The translations under genes and the position numbers were made by a program. From Pseudomonas putida (lineage in GTDB: Bacteria > Pseudomonadota > Gammaproteobacteria > Pseudomonadales > Pseudomonadaceae), in the NCBI RefSeq assembly GCF_001636055.1, contig NZ_CP011789.1, forward strand, positions 3,658,001-3,722,000: DNA of 64,000 nt, in the 5' to 3' direction. Shown in pieces: positions 8,572 through 17,081 of this stretch. Each line of letters starts with the position of its first letter. Position 1 is the first letter of the stretch. Under the pieces are notes generated by a model. That model was not told the DNA's origin, searched no databases, and saw only the letters and a list, made by a program, of their open reading frames with translations.

Positions 8572-9486
8572 ATGATTTCGTCCTGCCACCTTGTCGATTG
8601 GTTATTAGAGGGCCTGGAGCTCGACGCCAGCCTCTTTCATGTCGGCCGCTACTGCGGCGGCTGGCACGCCAGCACCCAGGGCATGGGCCGGGCCAGCTTC
8701 CACCTAGTGGTTCAGGGGCACTGCTGGCTGCACATCGACGGGCAACCGGAGCCGATCCGTCTGGACAGCGGTGATGCGGTGTTTCTGCTGCGCGACCTGG
8801 CCTACAGGCTCTCCAGCGACGCCGATCCCGTCGATGCCTGCGCCCAGCCGAGGCGCACCATGCAGGCGCTGGACCTCGACGCAGGGGATGGCGTGGGCCT
8901 GGTGTGCGGGTTCTTCCAGTTCCAGTCGGGGCTGTCATCGCTGATCGTCGAAGGGCTGGCCGACTGGATCCTGCTGCGGGCCAACGATCCGGCCGGCAGC
9001 GCCGCGCGAGCGCTGTTCGAGCTGATCCTGGAAGAGTGCCGCCGCCAGCCGACACCGTCGCAGACGTTGCTCGAACGCCTGACCCACCTGCTGTTCCTCT
9101 ATGTGCTGCGCCAGCAGGCAAATGGCGGCCAATCGCTGGGCGGGCTGATCGCCCTCGCCCGCCAGCCGGCCTTTGCCGGCCTGCTCGAACGCCTGATCGA
9201 AGACCCGGGCCAGAGCTGGTCGCTGGAGAGCATGGCGGCCTGCACCGGGCTTTCGCGTTCGGCGTTCTTCAAGCGTTTCAACGAACTCGCCGGGCAGTCG
9301 CCGGGCCAGGTGCTGCTGGCCTTGCGCATGCGCCATGCCTGCCAGTTGCTGCGCGCAGGCAATACCGTGGAACAGGTCGGCGCCCAGGCGGGCTATCAAT
9401 CCGTGGCGGCCTTCACCCGAGCATTCGCAAAAGCGATCGGCATGCAACCGGGTGCCTACCGCAAGCAACACGAACTCAAGCGCTGA
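8572..9486 (+). CDS. AraC-family regulator with N-terminal cupin domain
   Basis: 304 aa. The N-terminal half is a cupin_6-type sensor (FHVGRYCGGWHAS, LDSGDAVFLLRDL). The C-terminal ~100 residues hold two helix-turn-helix units (WSLESMAACTGLSRSAFFKRF and VEQVGAQAGYQSVAAFTRAF) and end with the typical GMQPGAYRK. It is divergent from the AhpD-flavoprotein-ABC operon, separated by 102 bases, and is therefore the likely activator of that operon and perhaps of the TonB-monooxygenase pair. The cupin subgroup often controls redox or detoxification genes. No strong ribosome site precedes the ATG. Confidence 0.9.
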   Translation: MISSCHLVDWLLEGLELDASLFHVGRYCGGWHASTQGMGRASFHLVVQGHCWLHIDGQPEPIRLDSGDAVFLLRDLAYRLSSDADPVDACAQPRRTMQALDLDAGDGVGLVCGFFQFQSGLSSLIVEGLADWILLRANDPAGSAARALFELILEECRRQPTPSQTLLERLTHLLFLYVLRQQANGGQSLGGLIALARQPAFAGLLERLIEDPGQSWSLESMAACTGLSRSAFFKRFNELAGQSPGQVLLALRMRHACQLLRAGNTVEQVGAQAGYQSVAAFTRAFAKAIGMQPGAYRKQHELKR

Positions 9487-9498
9487 TTTCGACGTAGC

Positions 9499-9535
9499 GC
9501 GACCTTGCGCATACGACATTGGTCGCATGCGCAAG
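9499..9535 (+). terminator. Hairpin downstream of the AraC gene
   Basis: CTTGCGCAT (9504-9512) pairs perfectly with ATGCGCAAG (9527-9535). The overlapping GCGACC/GGTCGC pair (9499-9504 and 9521-9526) offers an alternative stem. It begins 13 bases after the AraC stop and has no T-run. It may end transcription before gcd or be a regulatory site; termination is the simpler reading. Confidence 0.4.
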
Positions 9536-9646
9536 TAATGCTGTTCACCTCCATTTGGCTACATTTAGTCGCAATTTTCGTGAGAATTCCCGGAAATACG
9601 CTGTTAGGCGCCTGCAACAATCCGTCACCCAATAAAATGTACTAAC

Positions 9647-9676
9647 TTGTTAATTAGCTTGCTAAGGGCTTAGACT
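9647..9676 (+). promoter_or_regulatory. Possible sigma70 promoter of gcd
   Basis: In the AT-rich stretch of the 219-base gap before gcd, TTGTTA (9647-9652) and TAGACT (9671-9676) are 18 bases apart and lie 30 bases before the gcd start codon. The match is only moderate and no experimental support can be given from sequence. Confidence 0.3.
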
Positions 9677-9705
9677 TCACGCATTCCACCTGCGAGATCC
9701 CTGGC

Positions 9706-12123
9706 ATGAACGACACACCCCGCGCTTCTGGCGCCTCCACATTCCTCCTGGTCGGGTTGGGCGTGATCATCGCCCTGCTCGGTCTGCTCCTGGCCGCAGG
9801 CGGCGTCAAGCTGGTCGGCCTGGGCGGTTCCTGGTACTTCTTGATCGGCGGCCTGGCGATGGCCATCGCCGGCCTGTTCATCGCCCGTCGCAAGCCTGCC
9901 GGGGCATGGCTCTACGCCGTGTTCCTGCTCGGCACCGTTATCTGGGCACTGGCCGATGCAGGCCTGGTGTTCTGGCCGCTGTTCTCGCGGCTGTTCATGT
10001 TCGGCGCCATCGGCCTGGTGGTCGCGCTGGTCTATCCCCTGTTGGTGCTTGCCAACGGCGGCAGTAGCGGCCGTCGCGCCTATGCTTTGGCTGCAGCACT
10101 GGCAGTGGTACTGGCCATCGCCGCAGGCAATATGTTCGTCGCTCACCCCAGCGTCGCACCGACCGGCAACGGCCCTGGCCTGACCGCCGTGGAGCCGGGC
10201 AAAGAGCAGAAGGACTGGGCGCACTACGGCAACACCGAAGGCGGCAGCCGCTTCGCCGCGCTGGACCAGATCAACCGCGCCAACGTCGACAAGCTCAAGG
10301 TGGCCTGGACCTACCACACCGGTGATGTCGCGATCAGCGACGGCAATGGCGCCGAAGACCAGCTCACCCCGCTGCAGGTCGGCGACAAGGTGTTCATCTG
10401 CACCCCGCACAACAACCTGATCGCCCTGGATGCCGACACCGGCAAGGAGCTCTGGAAAAACGCCATCAACGCGCAATCCAAGGTCTGGCAGCGCTGCCGT
10501 GGCCTGGCCTATTTCGATGCCACCGCGCCAATCGTCCAGCCGACCCAACCGCACAGTTCGCCGATCACCGTTGCCGCGCTGCCGGCGGGCGCCAACTGCC
10601 AGCGCCGCCTGCTGACCAACACCATCGACGGTCGCCTGATCGCGGTGGATGCCGACACCGGTGCCTTCTGCGAAGGCTTCGGCAACAACGGCCAGGTCGA
10701 TCTGAAGGCCGGCCTGGGTGACGTCCCGGATTCCTACTATCAGCTTTCCTCGGCGCCACTGATGGCTGGCACCACCGTAGTGGTCGGCGGGCGGGTCGCC
10801 GACAACGTCCAGACCGACATGCCCGGCGGCGTACTGCGCGGCTTCGATGTAATGACCGGGCAGATGCGCTGGGCCTTCGACCCGGGCAATCCGCAGGACC
10901 GCAACGCCCCCGCCGACGGTAGCACCTACGTGCGCAGCACCCCCAACAGCTGGGCGCCGATGTCGTACGATCCGGCGATGAATACGGTGTTCCTGCCGAT
11001 GGGCTCCTCCTCCACCGACATCTACGGCGTGGAGCGCAGCAAGCTCGACCACACCTACGGTGCCTCGGTGCTGGCCCTGGACGCCACCACCGGCAACCAG
11101 AAGTGGGTCTACCAGACCGTGCACAACGATCTCTGGGACTTCGACCTGCCGATGCAGCCAAGCCTGATCGACTTCACCAAGGACGACGGCAGCACGGTGC
11201 CGGCAGTCGTGATCGGCACCAAGGCCGGGCAGATCTACGTGCTCGACCGCGCCACCGGTACACCGCTGACCCAGGTCGATGAAGTACCGGTCAAGCCGAG
11301 CAACATCCCCAACGAGCCCTACTCGCCGACCCAGCCCAAATCCGTCGGCATGCCGCAGATCGGCGCGCAGACCCTGACCGAGTCGGACATGTGGGGTGCC
11401 ACCCCGTACGATCAACTGCTGTGCCGCATCGACTTCAAGAAGATGCGCTACGACGGCCTGTACACCGCCCCCGGCACTGACCTGTCGCTGAGCTTCCCCG
11501 GCTCGCTGGGCGGCATGAACTGGGGCAGCCTTTCGACTGATCCGGTGCACGGCTTCATTTTCGTCAACGACATGCGCCTGGGCCTGTGGATCCAGATGAT
11601 CCCTTCGCAGAACAGTGGCCAGGCAGCCTCCGGTGGCGAGGCGCTGAACACTGGCATGGGTGCCGTGCCGCTCAAGGGCACGCCTTACGCGGTGAACAAG
11701 AACCGCTTCCTGTCGGTGGCCGGCATCCCCTGCCAGGCGCCGCCGTTCGGTACCCTCACCGCGATCGACATGAAGACCCGGCAGATCGCCTGGCAGGTGC
11801 CGGTCGGCACCGTCGAGGACACCGGCCCCCTGGGTATCCGCATGCACCTGCCGATCAAGATCGGCCTGCCGACGCTGGGCGGCACCCTGTCCACCCAAGG
11901 CGGCCTGGTGTTCATCGCCGGCACCCAGGATTTCTACCTGCGTGCCTACGACAGCAGCAACGGCAACGAGATCTGGAAGGCGCGCCTGCCGGTCGGCAGC
12001 CAGGGCGGGCCGATGACCTACGTATCGCCCAAGACCGGCAAGCAGTACGTGGTGATCACCGCCGGTGGCGCGCGACAGTCGACTGACCGTGGCGACTATG
12101 TGATTTCGTACGCCTTGCCATAG
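9706..12123 (+). CDS. gcd: Membrane-bound PQQ-dependent glucose dehydrogenase
   Basis: 805 aa, the usual size of Gcd. About five transmembrane helices occupy residues 12-145; the rest is the periplasmic eight-bladed quinoprotein propeller starting at DWAHYGNTEGGSRFAALDQINRAN. Repeated tryptophan-docking segments are visible (KVAWTYHTGD, KELWKNAI, MRWAFDPGNPQD, QKWVYQTVHND). It oxidises glucose to glucono-lactone in the periplasm and passes electrons to ubiquinone. PQQ synthesis genes are not in the window. An OprB porin gene follows 78 bases downstream, consistent with glucose entering through OprB before oxidation. Confidence 0.96.
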   Translation: MNDTPRASGASTFLLVGLGVIIALLGLLLAAGGVKLVGLGGSWYFLIGGLAMAIAGLFIARRKPAGAWLYAVFLLGTVIWALADAGLVFWPLFSRLFMFGAIGLVVALVYPLLVLANGGSSGRRAYALAAALAVVLAIAAGNMFVAHPSVAPTGNGPGLTAVEPGKEQKDWAHYGNTEGGSRFAALDQINRANVDKLKVAWTYHTGDVAISDGNGAEDQLTPLQVGDKVFICTPHNNLIALDADTGKELWKNAINAQSKVWQRCRGLAYFDATAPIVQPTQPHSSPITVAALPAGANCQRRLLTNTIDGRLIAVDADTGAFCEGFGNNGQVDLKAGLGDVPDSYYQLSSAPLMAGTTVVVGGRVADNVQTDMPGGVLRGFDVMTGQMRWAFDPGNPQDRNAPADGSTYVRSTPNSWAPMSYDPAMNTVFLPMGSSSTDIYGVERSKLDHTYGASVLALDATTGNQKWVYQTVHNDLWDFDLPMQPSLIDFTKDDGSTVPAVVIGTKAGQIYVLDRATGTPLTQVDEVPVKPSNIPNEPYSPTQPKSVGMPQIGAQTLTESDMWGATPYDQLLCRIDFKKMRYDGLYTAPGTDLSLSFPGSLGGMNWGSLSTDPVHGFIFVNDMRLGLWIQMIPSQNSGQAASGGEALNTGMGAVPLKGTPYAVNKNRFLSVAGIPCQAPPFGTLTAIDMKTRQIAWQVPVGTVEDTGPLGIRMHLPIKIGLPTLGGTLSTQGGLVFIAGTQDFYLRAYDSSNGNEIWKARLPVGSQGGPMTYVSPKTGKQYVVITAGGARQSTDRGDYVISYALP

Positions 12124-12134
12124 ACCGCGTTGCT

Positions 12135-12173
12135 CCCTTCGCGTGCAAGTCGCTGCGGCCTGCACGCGAAGGG
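12135..12173 (+). terminator. Intercistronic hairpin between gcd and oprB
   Basis: CCCTTCGCGTGCA (12135-12147) and TGCACGCGAAGGG (12161-12173) form a perfect 13-bp stem with a 13-base loop, without a T-run. It lies 11 bases after the gcd stop and 28 bases before the oprB start. It may act as a partial terminator or mRNA stabiliser that sets different levels of the two products. Confidence 0.55.
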
Positions 12174-12201
12174 GCCCTCACAGACCATCCGAGACCCTGC
12201 A

Positions 12202-13452
12202 ATGTCCCCCGCTTTTCGCTTGACCCCTCTTGTCTTCGCCCTGACCAGCACCGCTTCGCTCGCCGCCGACAACACCCTGACCGGTGACTGGGGCGGCCTG
12301 CGCCAGCAACTGGAAGAAGACGGCATCCACATCACCGGCGACTACAGCGGCGAGACCGCCTACAACGCCCACGGTGGCCTGCACCGCTCGGCGCGTTACT
12401 CGCAGAACCTCAAGTTCGGCGTGCAGTTCGACCTGTCGAAACTGTATGGCCTGGACAACGGCGGCAAGGTCCAGCTCACCGTCAACGACCGTCGTGGCAA
12501 CAGCGCCTCTGAAGACCTGGTCGGCAACCGTCTGCCGATCCAGGAGAACTACGGCGGCCTGTATACCCGCCTCACCGAACTGAGCTACGAGCGCAGCCTG
12601 TTCACTCCGGCCTTGAACCTCAAGCTCGGCTACATGGCGATGGGCAACGACCTCGGCGGCCTGGACAGCGGCATCCTGTGCAATTTCATGAATGCCGGCT
12701 TCTGCGGCCACCCGCTGAACATGTCTGGTGGCAGCGGCTGGACCAACTACCCCAACGCGCACCTCGGCGCCCGGGTCAAATACGATCTCTCGCCCTCCTG
12801 GCAACTGCGCGTGGCGGCCTTCAACGTCGATCCGCAGAGCAACGGCAACTCCAGCCGCGCCTGGCACCTGGGGCCCAAGCACAGCACCGGCACCGTGGTG
12901 CCTGTGGAGCTGGTCTACAAGGTGCAGGGCGAACGGCCGGGCGAGTACAAGCTGGGCTACTACTACGACAGCTCCAACGTGAAGCGCATCGGCAGCGACC
13001 AGGACGTGGCCGGACGCAGTGGCCATTACCTGCTGGTCGACCAGGCGTTGTGGAACGACCCAGCCTCTGCGGGTCGCAGCCTGCATGCGTTCGGCCAATA
13101 TTCAGCGTCGAGCAAGGCCGCCTCGCCCTTCACTCGCTGGTATGGCGCCGGTGTGGTGCTGTACAAGCCCTTCGAAGGACGACCGCGCGACACCCTGGCG
13201 CTGGGCTACGGGCGGGCGGTGCCGAATCCGCGCAGCCGTCAGTTGCTGGAAACCACCGCGCTGGATGCCGGGCGTGACTTCCCCGGCCTGGACAGCGCCG
13301 AGCAACTGATCGAGCTCAGCTATGGCTACCAGGCCACGCCGTGGCTGAACCTGCGCCCGGATGTGCAGTACATCATCGAGCCGGGCGCCTTCTCCGGCGA
13401 AGCGATCGACAACGCACTGGTCGTGGGGCTGCAGGTCAAGGCGACGTTCTGA
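12202..13452 (+). CDS. oprB: Carbohydrate-selective porin OprB
   Basis: 416 aa. A signal peptide (FALTSTASLA-ADN) is followed by the OprB-type start of the mature protein (LTGDWGGLRQQLEEDGIHITGDYSGE) and a 16-strand-type barrel ending with VGLQVKATF (terminal Phe). OprB forms the outer-membrane channel for glucose and related sugars in pseudomonads. Start MSPAFRL at 12202 was chosen because it directly precedes the signal peptide. It is adjacent to gcd, which uses glucose in the periplasm. Confidence 0.94.
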   Translation: MSPAFRLTPLVFALTSTASLAADNTLTGDWGGLRQQLEEDGIHITGDYSGETAYNAHGGLHRSARYSQNLKFGVQFDLSKLYGLDNGGKVQLTVNDRRGNSASEDLVGNRLPIQENYGGLYTRLTELSYERSLFTPALNLKLGYMAMGNDLGGLDSGILCNFMNAGFCGHPLNMSGGSGWTNYPNAHLGARVKYDLSPSWQLRVAAFNVDPQSNGNSSRAWHLGPKHSTGTVVPVELVYKVQGERPGEYKLGYYYDSSNVKRIGSDQDVAGRSGHYLLVDQALWNDPASAGRSLHAFGQYSASSKAASPFTRWYGAGVVLYKPFEGRPRDTLALGYGRAVPNPRSRQLLETTALDAGRDFPGLDSAEQLIELSYGYQATPWLNLRPDVQYIIEPGAFSGEAIDNALVVGLQVKATF

Positions 13453-13558
13453 CCGGCAAGATCCGCTTCTGCAGGTTCCAGCGCATTCATGATGGGCCGT
13501 TATGCAAGGCGGGCGGAACGTGGCATATATCCTGGCATTCCCCCAGGAGAACTTTCCC

Positions 13559-14176
13559 ATGCTCGGCGTAACCGATTACGGCGCCTTCGTCATCGCCTTC
13601 ATCGTCCTCCTGGCCATTCCCGGCCCCGGCAACTTCGCCCTGATCACCGCTACCGGCAAGGGCGGTATCAAGGGCGGGCTGGCGGCGACCCTCGGGGTGA
13701 TCCTCGGCGACCAGGTGCTGATGTGGCTGGCCGTTGCAGGCGTCGCCACCCTGCTCGCCGCCTACCCGGCCGCCTTCCACGTCGTGCAGTGGGCTGGCGC
13801 CACCTACCTGGCCTGGCTCGGTCTGCGCATGGTGCTGAGCAAGCCCGGCACTGGGCCGCGTGAAAGCCGCATGGACAGCGGTCACTACCTGCGCCAGACC
13901 ATGATGATCACCCTGCTCAACCCCAAGGCGATCATGTTCTACATGGCCTTCTTCCCGCTGTTCATCGATCCGGTACAGCATCAGGGCTTCATCACTTTCG
14001 CCTTCATGGCGGTGACGGTCGCCGGGCTGACCCTTCTCTACGGCCTGTTCGCGGTGCTGCTGACCCACCACCTGGCCGAGCGCATGCGCGCCAACCCGCG
14101 GGTCTCCAACCTGCTCGAGCGGCTGGCCGGAGCTTGTCTGGTCGGGTTTGGCATCAAGCTGGCGGCAATGCGCTGA
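13559..14176 (+). CDS. LysE/RhtB-family amino-acid exporter
   Basis: 205 aa inner-membrane protein with about six hydrophobic segments. The family signature is in the first helix (FIVLLAIPGPGNFALIT), with NPKAIMFYMAFFPLFID in the middle and GLKLA-type ending. The start is the ATG at 13559 with AGGAGA eight bases upstream. It exports amino acids or related metabolites; the substrate is unknown. Three bases separate it from the convergent gene downstream. Confidence 0.9.
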   Translation: MLGVTDYGAFVIAFIVLLAIPGPGNFALITATGKGGIKGGLAATLGVILGDQVLMWLAVAGVATLLAAYPAAFHVVQWAGATYLAWLGLRMVLSKPGTGPRESRMDSGHYLRQTMMITLLNPKAIMFYMAFFPLFIDPVQHQGFITFAFMAVTVAGLTLLYGLFAVLLTHHLAERMRANPRVSNLLERLAGACLVGFGIKLAAMR

Positions 14177-14179
14177 GAC

Positions 14180-14581
14180 TCAGGCACCGCCAAGCAGGTC
14201 GTGGGCATCGAGCAGCCGGAAGGCCACTTCCGGGTTGCGCTCCAGGCCTTTGCGAATGGCGGCGGGGATCGACTGGCGGGTCTTGCGGCACAGCCCCGGC
14301 TGGTCGTCCAGCTCGATGACGAAGCCGCGCATGGTACGCACCTCGTTGTAGCCTGGTGCGATATGCACGCGAATGCCCAATTGCTCGTAGAGGCGTGACT
14401 GCAGGCGCTGCAGGTCTTCCAGGCTCTGGAGGTTTTCCAGACGTTCGAGCAAGCGCTTCTCCTCCTGGCGGTTGAGCAGAAGAATGCGTTGGGCCTGGGG
14501 TGGGTGCGCGTGCAACTGCTCGCGCCCGCAATCACAGGCGCCGGGAGGGCAAGGCTGGCGCAAGGCAGGTGTGCTGGACAT
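14180..14581 (-). CDS. Conserved hypothetical protein with N-terminal Cys cluster
   Basis: 133 aa, cytoplasmic, no signal peptide. An N-terminal CPPGACDC segment (residues about 11-18) could bind metal. A Leu/Glu/Arg-rich amphipathic helix follows (EEKRLLERLENLQSLEDLQRL), then a globular tail ending HDLLGGA. Orthologues of unknown function occur in Pseudomonas as far as I recall; no function is assigned. It is convergent with the LysE-type gene and 52 bases beyond the end of the anti-sigma gene on the same strand. Confidence 0.65.
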   Translation of the reverse strand: MSSTPALRQPCPPGACDCGREQLHAHPPQAQRILLLNRQEEKRLLERLENLQSLEDLQRLQSRLYEQLGIRVHIAPGYNEVRTMRGFVIELDDQPGLCRKTRQSIPAAIRKGLERNPEVAFRLLDAHDLLGGA

Positions 14582-14633
14582 GGGCCAAGCATAGCGCTTT
14601 CAAATGAAAGTTCGCCTCCCCTGGAAATCGTCG

Positions 14634-15386
14634 CTAGAGACTGACGCCCAAGGTCCTCCTGACCTGTTCCGCGCGAGCATCGTCTGCCGCACTGACCAGG
14701 GCGAAGTTGTAGTCACCATGGGACCAGTAGCGCGCCTCGAGCTGCCCATCGACGCGCTGCCCGCTGGGCATCTGGTCGTAGCGCCCGCCTGGGGAGCGCA
14801 TGAACAGGCTGATGCGTTCGCCTTTTTTGTCCTGGAACACCAACAATGCCGCCGGGCCGTCCTCGTTGGCCAGCAGGCGTGCGCCCACCGGCTGGAAGCC
14901 GTATCCGCTGAGATCCGGCACCTGGCCGACCCGGTTGAAATGCCGCCCCAGCCACGACTGCAACTGCGCAGGGTCATCGGCCTGGACATCGAGGGCCGTG
15001 GCATCGGCGAACAGCTTGTGTGCCTGCACCGCGTCGGCCATCGGCAAATCGCCTGCCAGCATCGTCGATTCACGTGCCTGCCAGCCCCCTAGCCCGCCAA
15101 GCCCCAACGCCAGCAGCAGGACAGCGGCCGACGCGAAGCGCTGCTGGCGACGCTGACGCACCCGTCGTCGCAGGTGGGCCAGTTCCAGTTGCGGGTTGTG
15201 GGGCATGTCGTTGAAACCGGCAAGCGCCGCGCGCAGGCGCCGGGCATCGCTGCGCCAGGCCTCGATCCGCGCGGCCTGCTCCGGATTGGCCGCAAGCCAG
15301 GCCTCGACCTCGGCCCGGCGTACAGGCTCCAGTTGGTCGTCGACAAAGGCGTGCAGCTCTTGCTCGGTGGGGATCAGGCGAGTCAT
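14634..15386 (-). CDS. Anti-sigma factor (membrane-anchored)
   Basis: 250 aa. The N-terminal cytoplasmic part (IPTEQELHAFVDDQLEPVRRAEVEAWLAANP) resembles anti-sigma domains but lacks the zinc HxxxCxxC motif. One transmembrane helix (about residues 84-104, FASAAVLLLALGLGGLGGW) leads to a periplasmic domain of about 145 residues. It overlaps the sigma gene by four bases (ATGA), so production of the two is coupled. It most likely holds the sigma factor inactive until an envelope redox signal is sensed. Confidence 0.87.
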   Translation of the reverse strand: MTRLIPTEQELHAFVDDQLEPVRRAEVEAWLAANPEQAARIEAWRSDARRLRAALAGFNDMPHNPQLELAHLRRRVRQRRQQRFASAAVLLLALGLGGLGGWQARESTMLAGDLPMADAVQAHKLFADATALDVQADDPAQLQSWLGRHFNRVGQVPDLSGYGFQPVGARLLANEDGPAALLVFQDKKGERISLFMRSPGGRYDQMPSGQRVDGQLEARYWSHGDYNFALVSAADDARAEQVRRTLGVSL

Positions 15387-15904
15387 TTCAGTCTCCGCAA
15401 GGCCGGGGACGATGGCTTGCCCTCGGTCAGTTCACGCAACGCGGCACGGGCGCGCGACAAGCGCGACATGACGGTGCCGATCGGTATATCCAGGGCCTGG
15501 GCGACTTCCTTGTAGCTCAAGCCCTCGACGCTGACCAGCAGCAACAGCGCGCGCTGTTCGCTGGGCAGGCGGGCGAAGGCCTGCAGGTCGGCCTGGGCCA
15601 GCACGATGCTCTCGGTCTCGTAGCCCAGCGGCTCCTCGGCCTGCCCGCCACGACCGAACCAGTTCAGCCAGCGCGAGTGCAGGCGATCGCGGCGCTTGCC
15701 GTCGAGAAACAGCCGATAGAGGATGGTGAACAGCCAGGCACGCCGGTTCTGTTCCTCTCGCTGTTGACCGCTGCGGGTGAGCGCACGCTCGACGGTGGCC
15801 TGGACCAGGTCGTCGGCACTGCCGCTTTCGCGGGTCAGCCACAGGGCGAAGCGCCGCAGGCTCTGCAGCAGTTCGCGCCATTGTTGTTCATCCAGGTCAT
15901 GCAT
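15383..15904 (-). CDS. ECF RNA polymerase sigma factor
   Basis: 173 aa; start MHDLDEQQW at 15904. Region 2 (residues about 12-80: LRRFALWLTRESGSADDLVQATVERAL, RAWLFTILYRLFLD) and region 4 (about 110-165: LPSEQRALLLLVSVEGLSYKEVA, IPIGTVMSRLSRARAAL) are both clear. The gene faces away from the catalase-like peroxidase gene. The 130-base gap between them carries two matching ECF-type promoters, so the factor probably drives both its own operon and the peroxidase-cytochrome operon. Confidence 0.93.
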   Translation of the reverse strand: MHDLDEQQWRELLQSLRRFALWLTRESGSADDLVQATVERALTRSGQQREEQNRRAWLFTILYRLFLDGKRRDRLHSRWLNWFGRGGQAEEPLGYETESIVLAQADLQAFARLPSEQRALLLLVSVEGLSYKEVAQALDIPIGTVMSRLSRARAALRELTEGKPSSPALRRLK

Positions 15905-15944
15905 GGTCAGGCCCCGGCCCCATGGGCTGTCAGTGTAATGGGCA

Positions 15945-15969
15945 GACGGGGCGCGACGAAATCTATTCC
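15945..15969 (-). promoter_or_regulatory. ECF-type promoter of the sigma/anti-sigma operon
   Basis: On the minus strand GGAAT (15965-15969) is followed 16 bases later by CGTC (15945-15948), the -35/-10 layout of many ECF sigma promoters. It lies 41 bases before the sigma start codon. The same GGAAT-N16-CGTC arrangement faces the other way at 15977-16001, which argues for autoregulation. Confidence 0.65.
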
Positions 15970-15976
15970 CGTCGGG

Positions 15977-16001
15977 GGAATAAATTTTTCGCTCCCACGT
16001 C
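15977..16001 (+). promoter_or_regulatory. ECF-type promoter of the peroxidase-cytochrome operon
   Basis: GGAAT (15977-15981) and CGTC (15998-16001) are separated by 16 bases, the same spacing as the divergent site. The two -35 elements lie back to back in a near-palindrome (TATTCCC/GGGAATA, 15964-15982). The start codon of the peroxidase gene is 34 bases downstream. Confidence 0.65.
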
Positions 16002-16034
16002 ATACCGGCTCATTCACTGACTCGGAACGTCACC

Positions 16035-17081
16035 ATGAACACACCCCTGCAAGGCCCTGCCAAGGCCCTGCGCCTGGCCGCCATAGGCGCCACGGTCGTG
16101 GCGCTGGGTGCGGGCTTCGCCTATGCCGCCGGATGGATCGGCACCCCTGCCCTGACGCCACAGCGCATCATCGACACCTTCGAAGCCCAGGCCGGCCACC
16201 ATCCCGGCTACCGCAAGAACCACGCCAAGGGCCTGTGCGTCAGCGGCTACTTCGAAAGCAGCGGCCAGGCGCAGGCGCTGTCGAGTGCGCGGGTATTCAG
16301 CCAGGCACGGGTGCCGGTGATCGGCCGCTTCGCCATCGGCGGTGCCAACCCCTACAGCCCCGACGCCGGCGTACCGACCCGCAGCCTGGCGGTCCAGCTG
16401 AGTACCGACGACGGCCAGGTCTGGCGTACCGGCATGAACAATCCACCCGTGTTGGCGGTAAGCACCCCGCAAGGTTTCTATGAACTGGTCGTGGCCAGCG
16501 GCCCGAGCCCGGCCACCGGCAAACCGGACCCGGCCAAGCTGCAGGAGTTCTTCGCCGCCCACCCGGAGAGCGCAGCCTTTCGCCAATGGGCCGCCAGCGC
16601 CAAGCCCAGCGACAGCTTCGCCAACACCGACTACAACAGCATCAACGCCTTTCGCCTGATCGATGCCAGCGGCAAGGCGCAAGCCGTGCGCTGGCGCATG
16701 GTCGCGCAAACACCCTTTGCCCCTCTGCCCGCCCAGGTCGAGGACAACCTGTACCTTCAACACGACCTGCAACAACGCCTGAGCCAGGCGCCGTTGCGCT
16801 GGACACTGCGCCTGACCCTCGCCGAACCCGGCGACGCCATCGACGACCCGGCCAGCCAATGGCCCGACTCGCGCCGCACCATCGATGCCGGCACCCTGGT
16901 GATCGACCACGTCGATGCACCGGAACAAGGCGCCTGCCGCGACCTCAACTTCGACCCGCTGATTCTGCCCAGCGGCATCGAAGCCTCCGCCGATCCGATC
17001 CTCGCCGCGCGTTCGGCCGCCTACTCGGAATCGTTCAACCGCCGCAGCCGTGAAAGCCTCGGCGCAGGAGCCCGCCCATGA
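16035..17081 (+). CDS. Periplasmic catalase-family (catalase-related) haem peroxidase
   Basis: 348 aa, shorter than true catalases (about 480 or more) and matching the catalase-related peroxidase subfamily. An N-terminal hydrophobic segment (residues about 13-33) directs export or anchoring. The distal histidine is in RKNHAKG; the NDNSINAF-like region reads TDYNSINAF, and the proximal haem tyrosine is expected in ILAARSAAYSESFNRRSRE. It probably reduces peroxides with electrons from a partner. The next gene encodes cytochrome b561 and overlaps by four bases, so b561 is the likely electron donor. Expression is probably under the divergently encoded ECF sigma factor. Confidence 0.88.
   Translation: MNTPLQGPAKALRLAAIGATVVALGAGFAYAAGWIGTPALTPQRIIDTFEAQAGHHPGYRKNHAKGLCVSGYFESSGQAQALSSARVFSQARVPVIGRFAIGGANPYSPDAGVPTRSLAVQLSTDDGQVWRTGMNNPPVLAVSTPQGFYELVVASGPSPATGKPDPAKLQEFFAAHPESAAFRQWAASAKPSDSFANTDYNSINAFRLIDASGKAQAVRWRMVAQTPFAPLPAQVEDNLYLQHDLQQRLSQAPLRWTLRLTLAEPGDAIDDPASQWPDSRRTIDAGTLVIDHVDAPEQGACRDLNFDPLILPSGIEASADPILAARSAAYSESFNRRSRESLGAGARP

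Noticed and set aside
9670..12165. 831-residue open frame antisense to gcd
   Set aside because: It is a high-GC shadow of a clear Gcd coding sequence; its translation is low-complexity and shows no domain.
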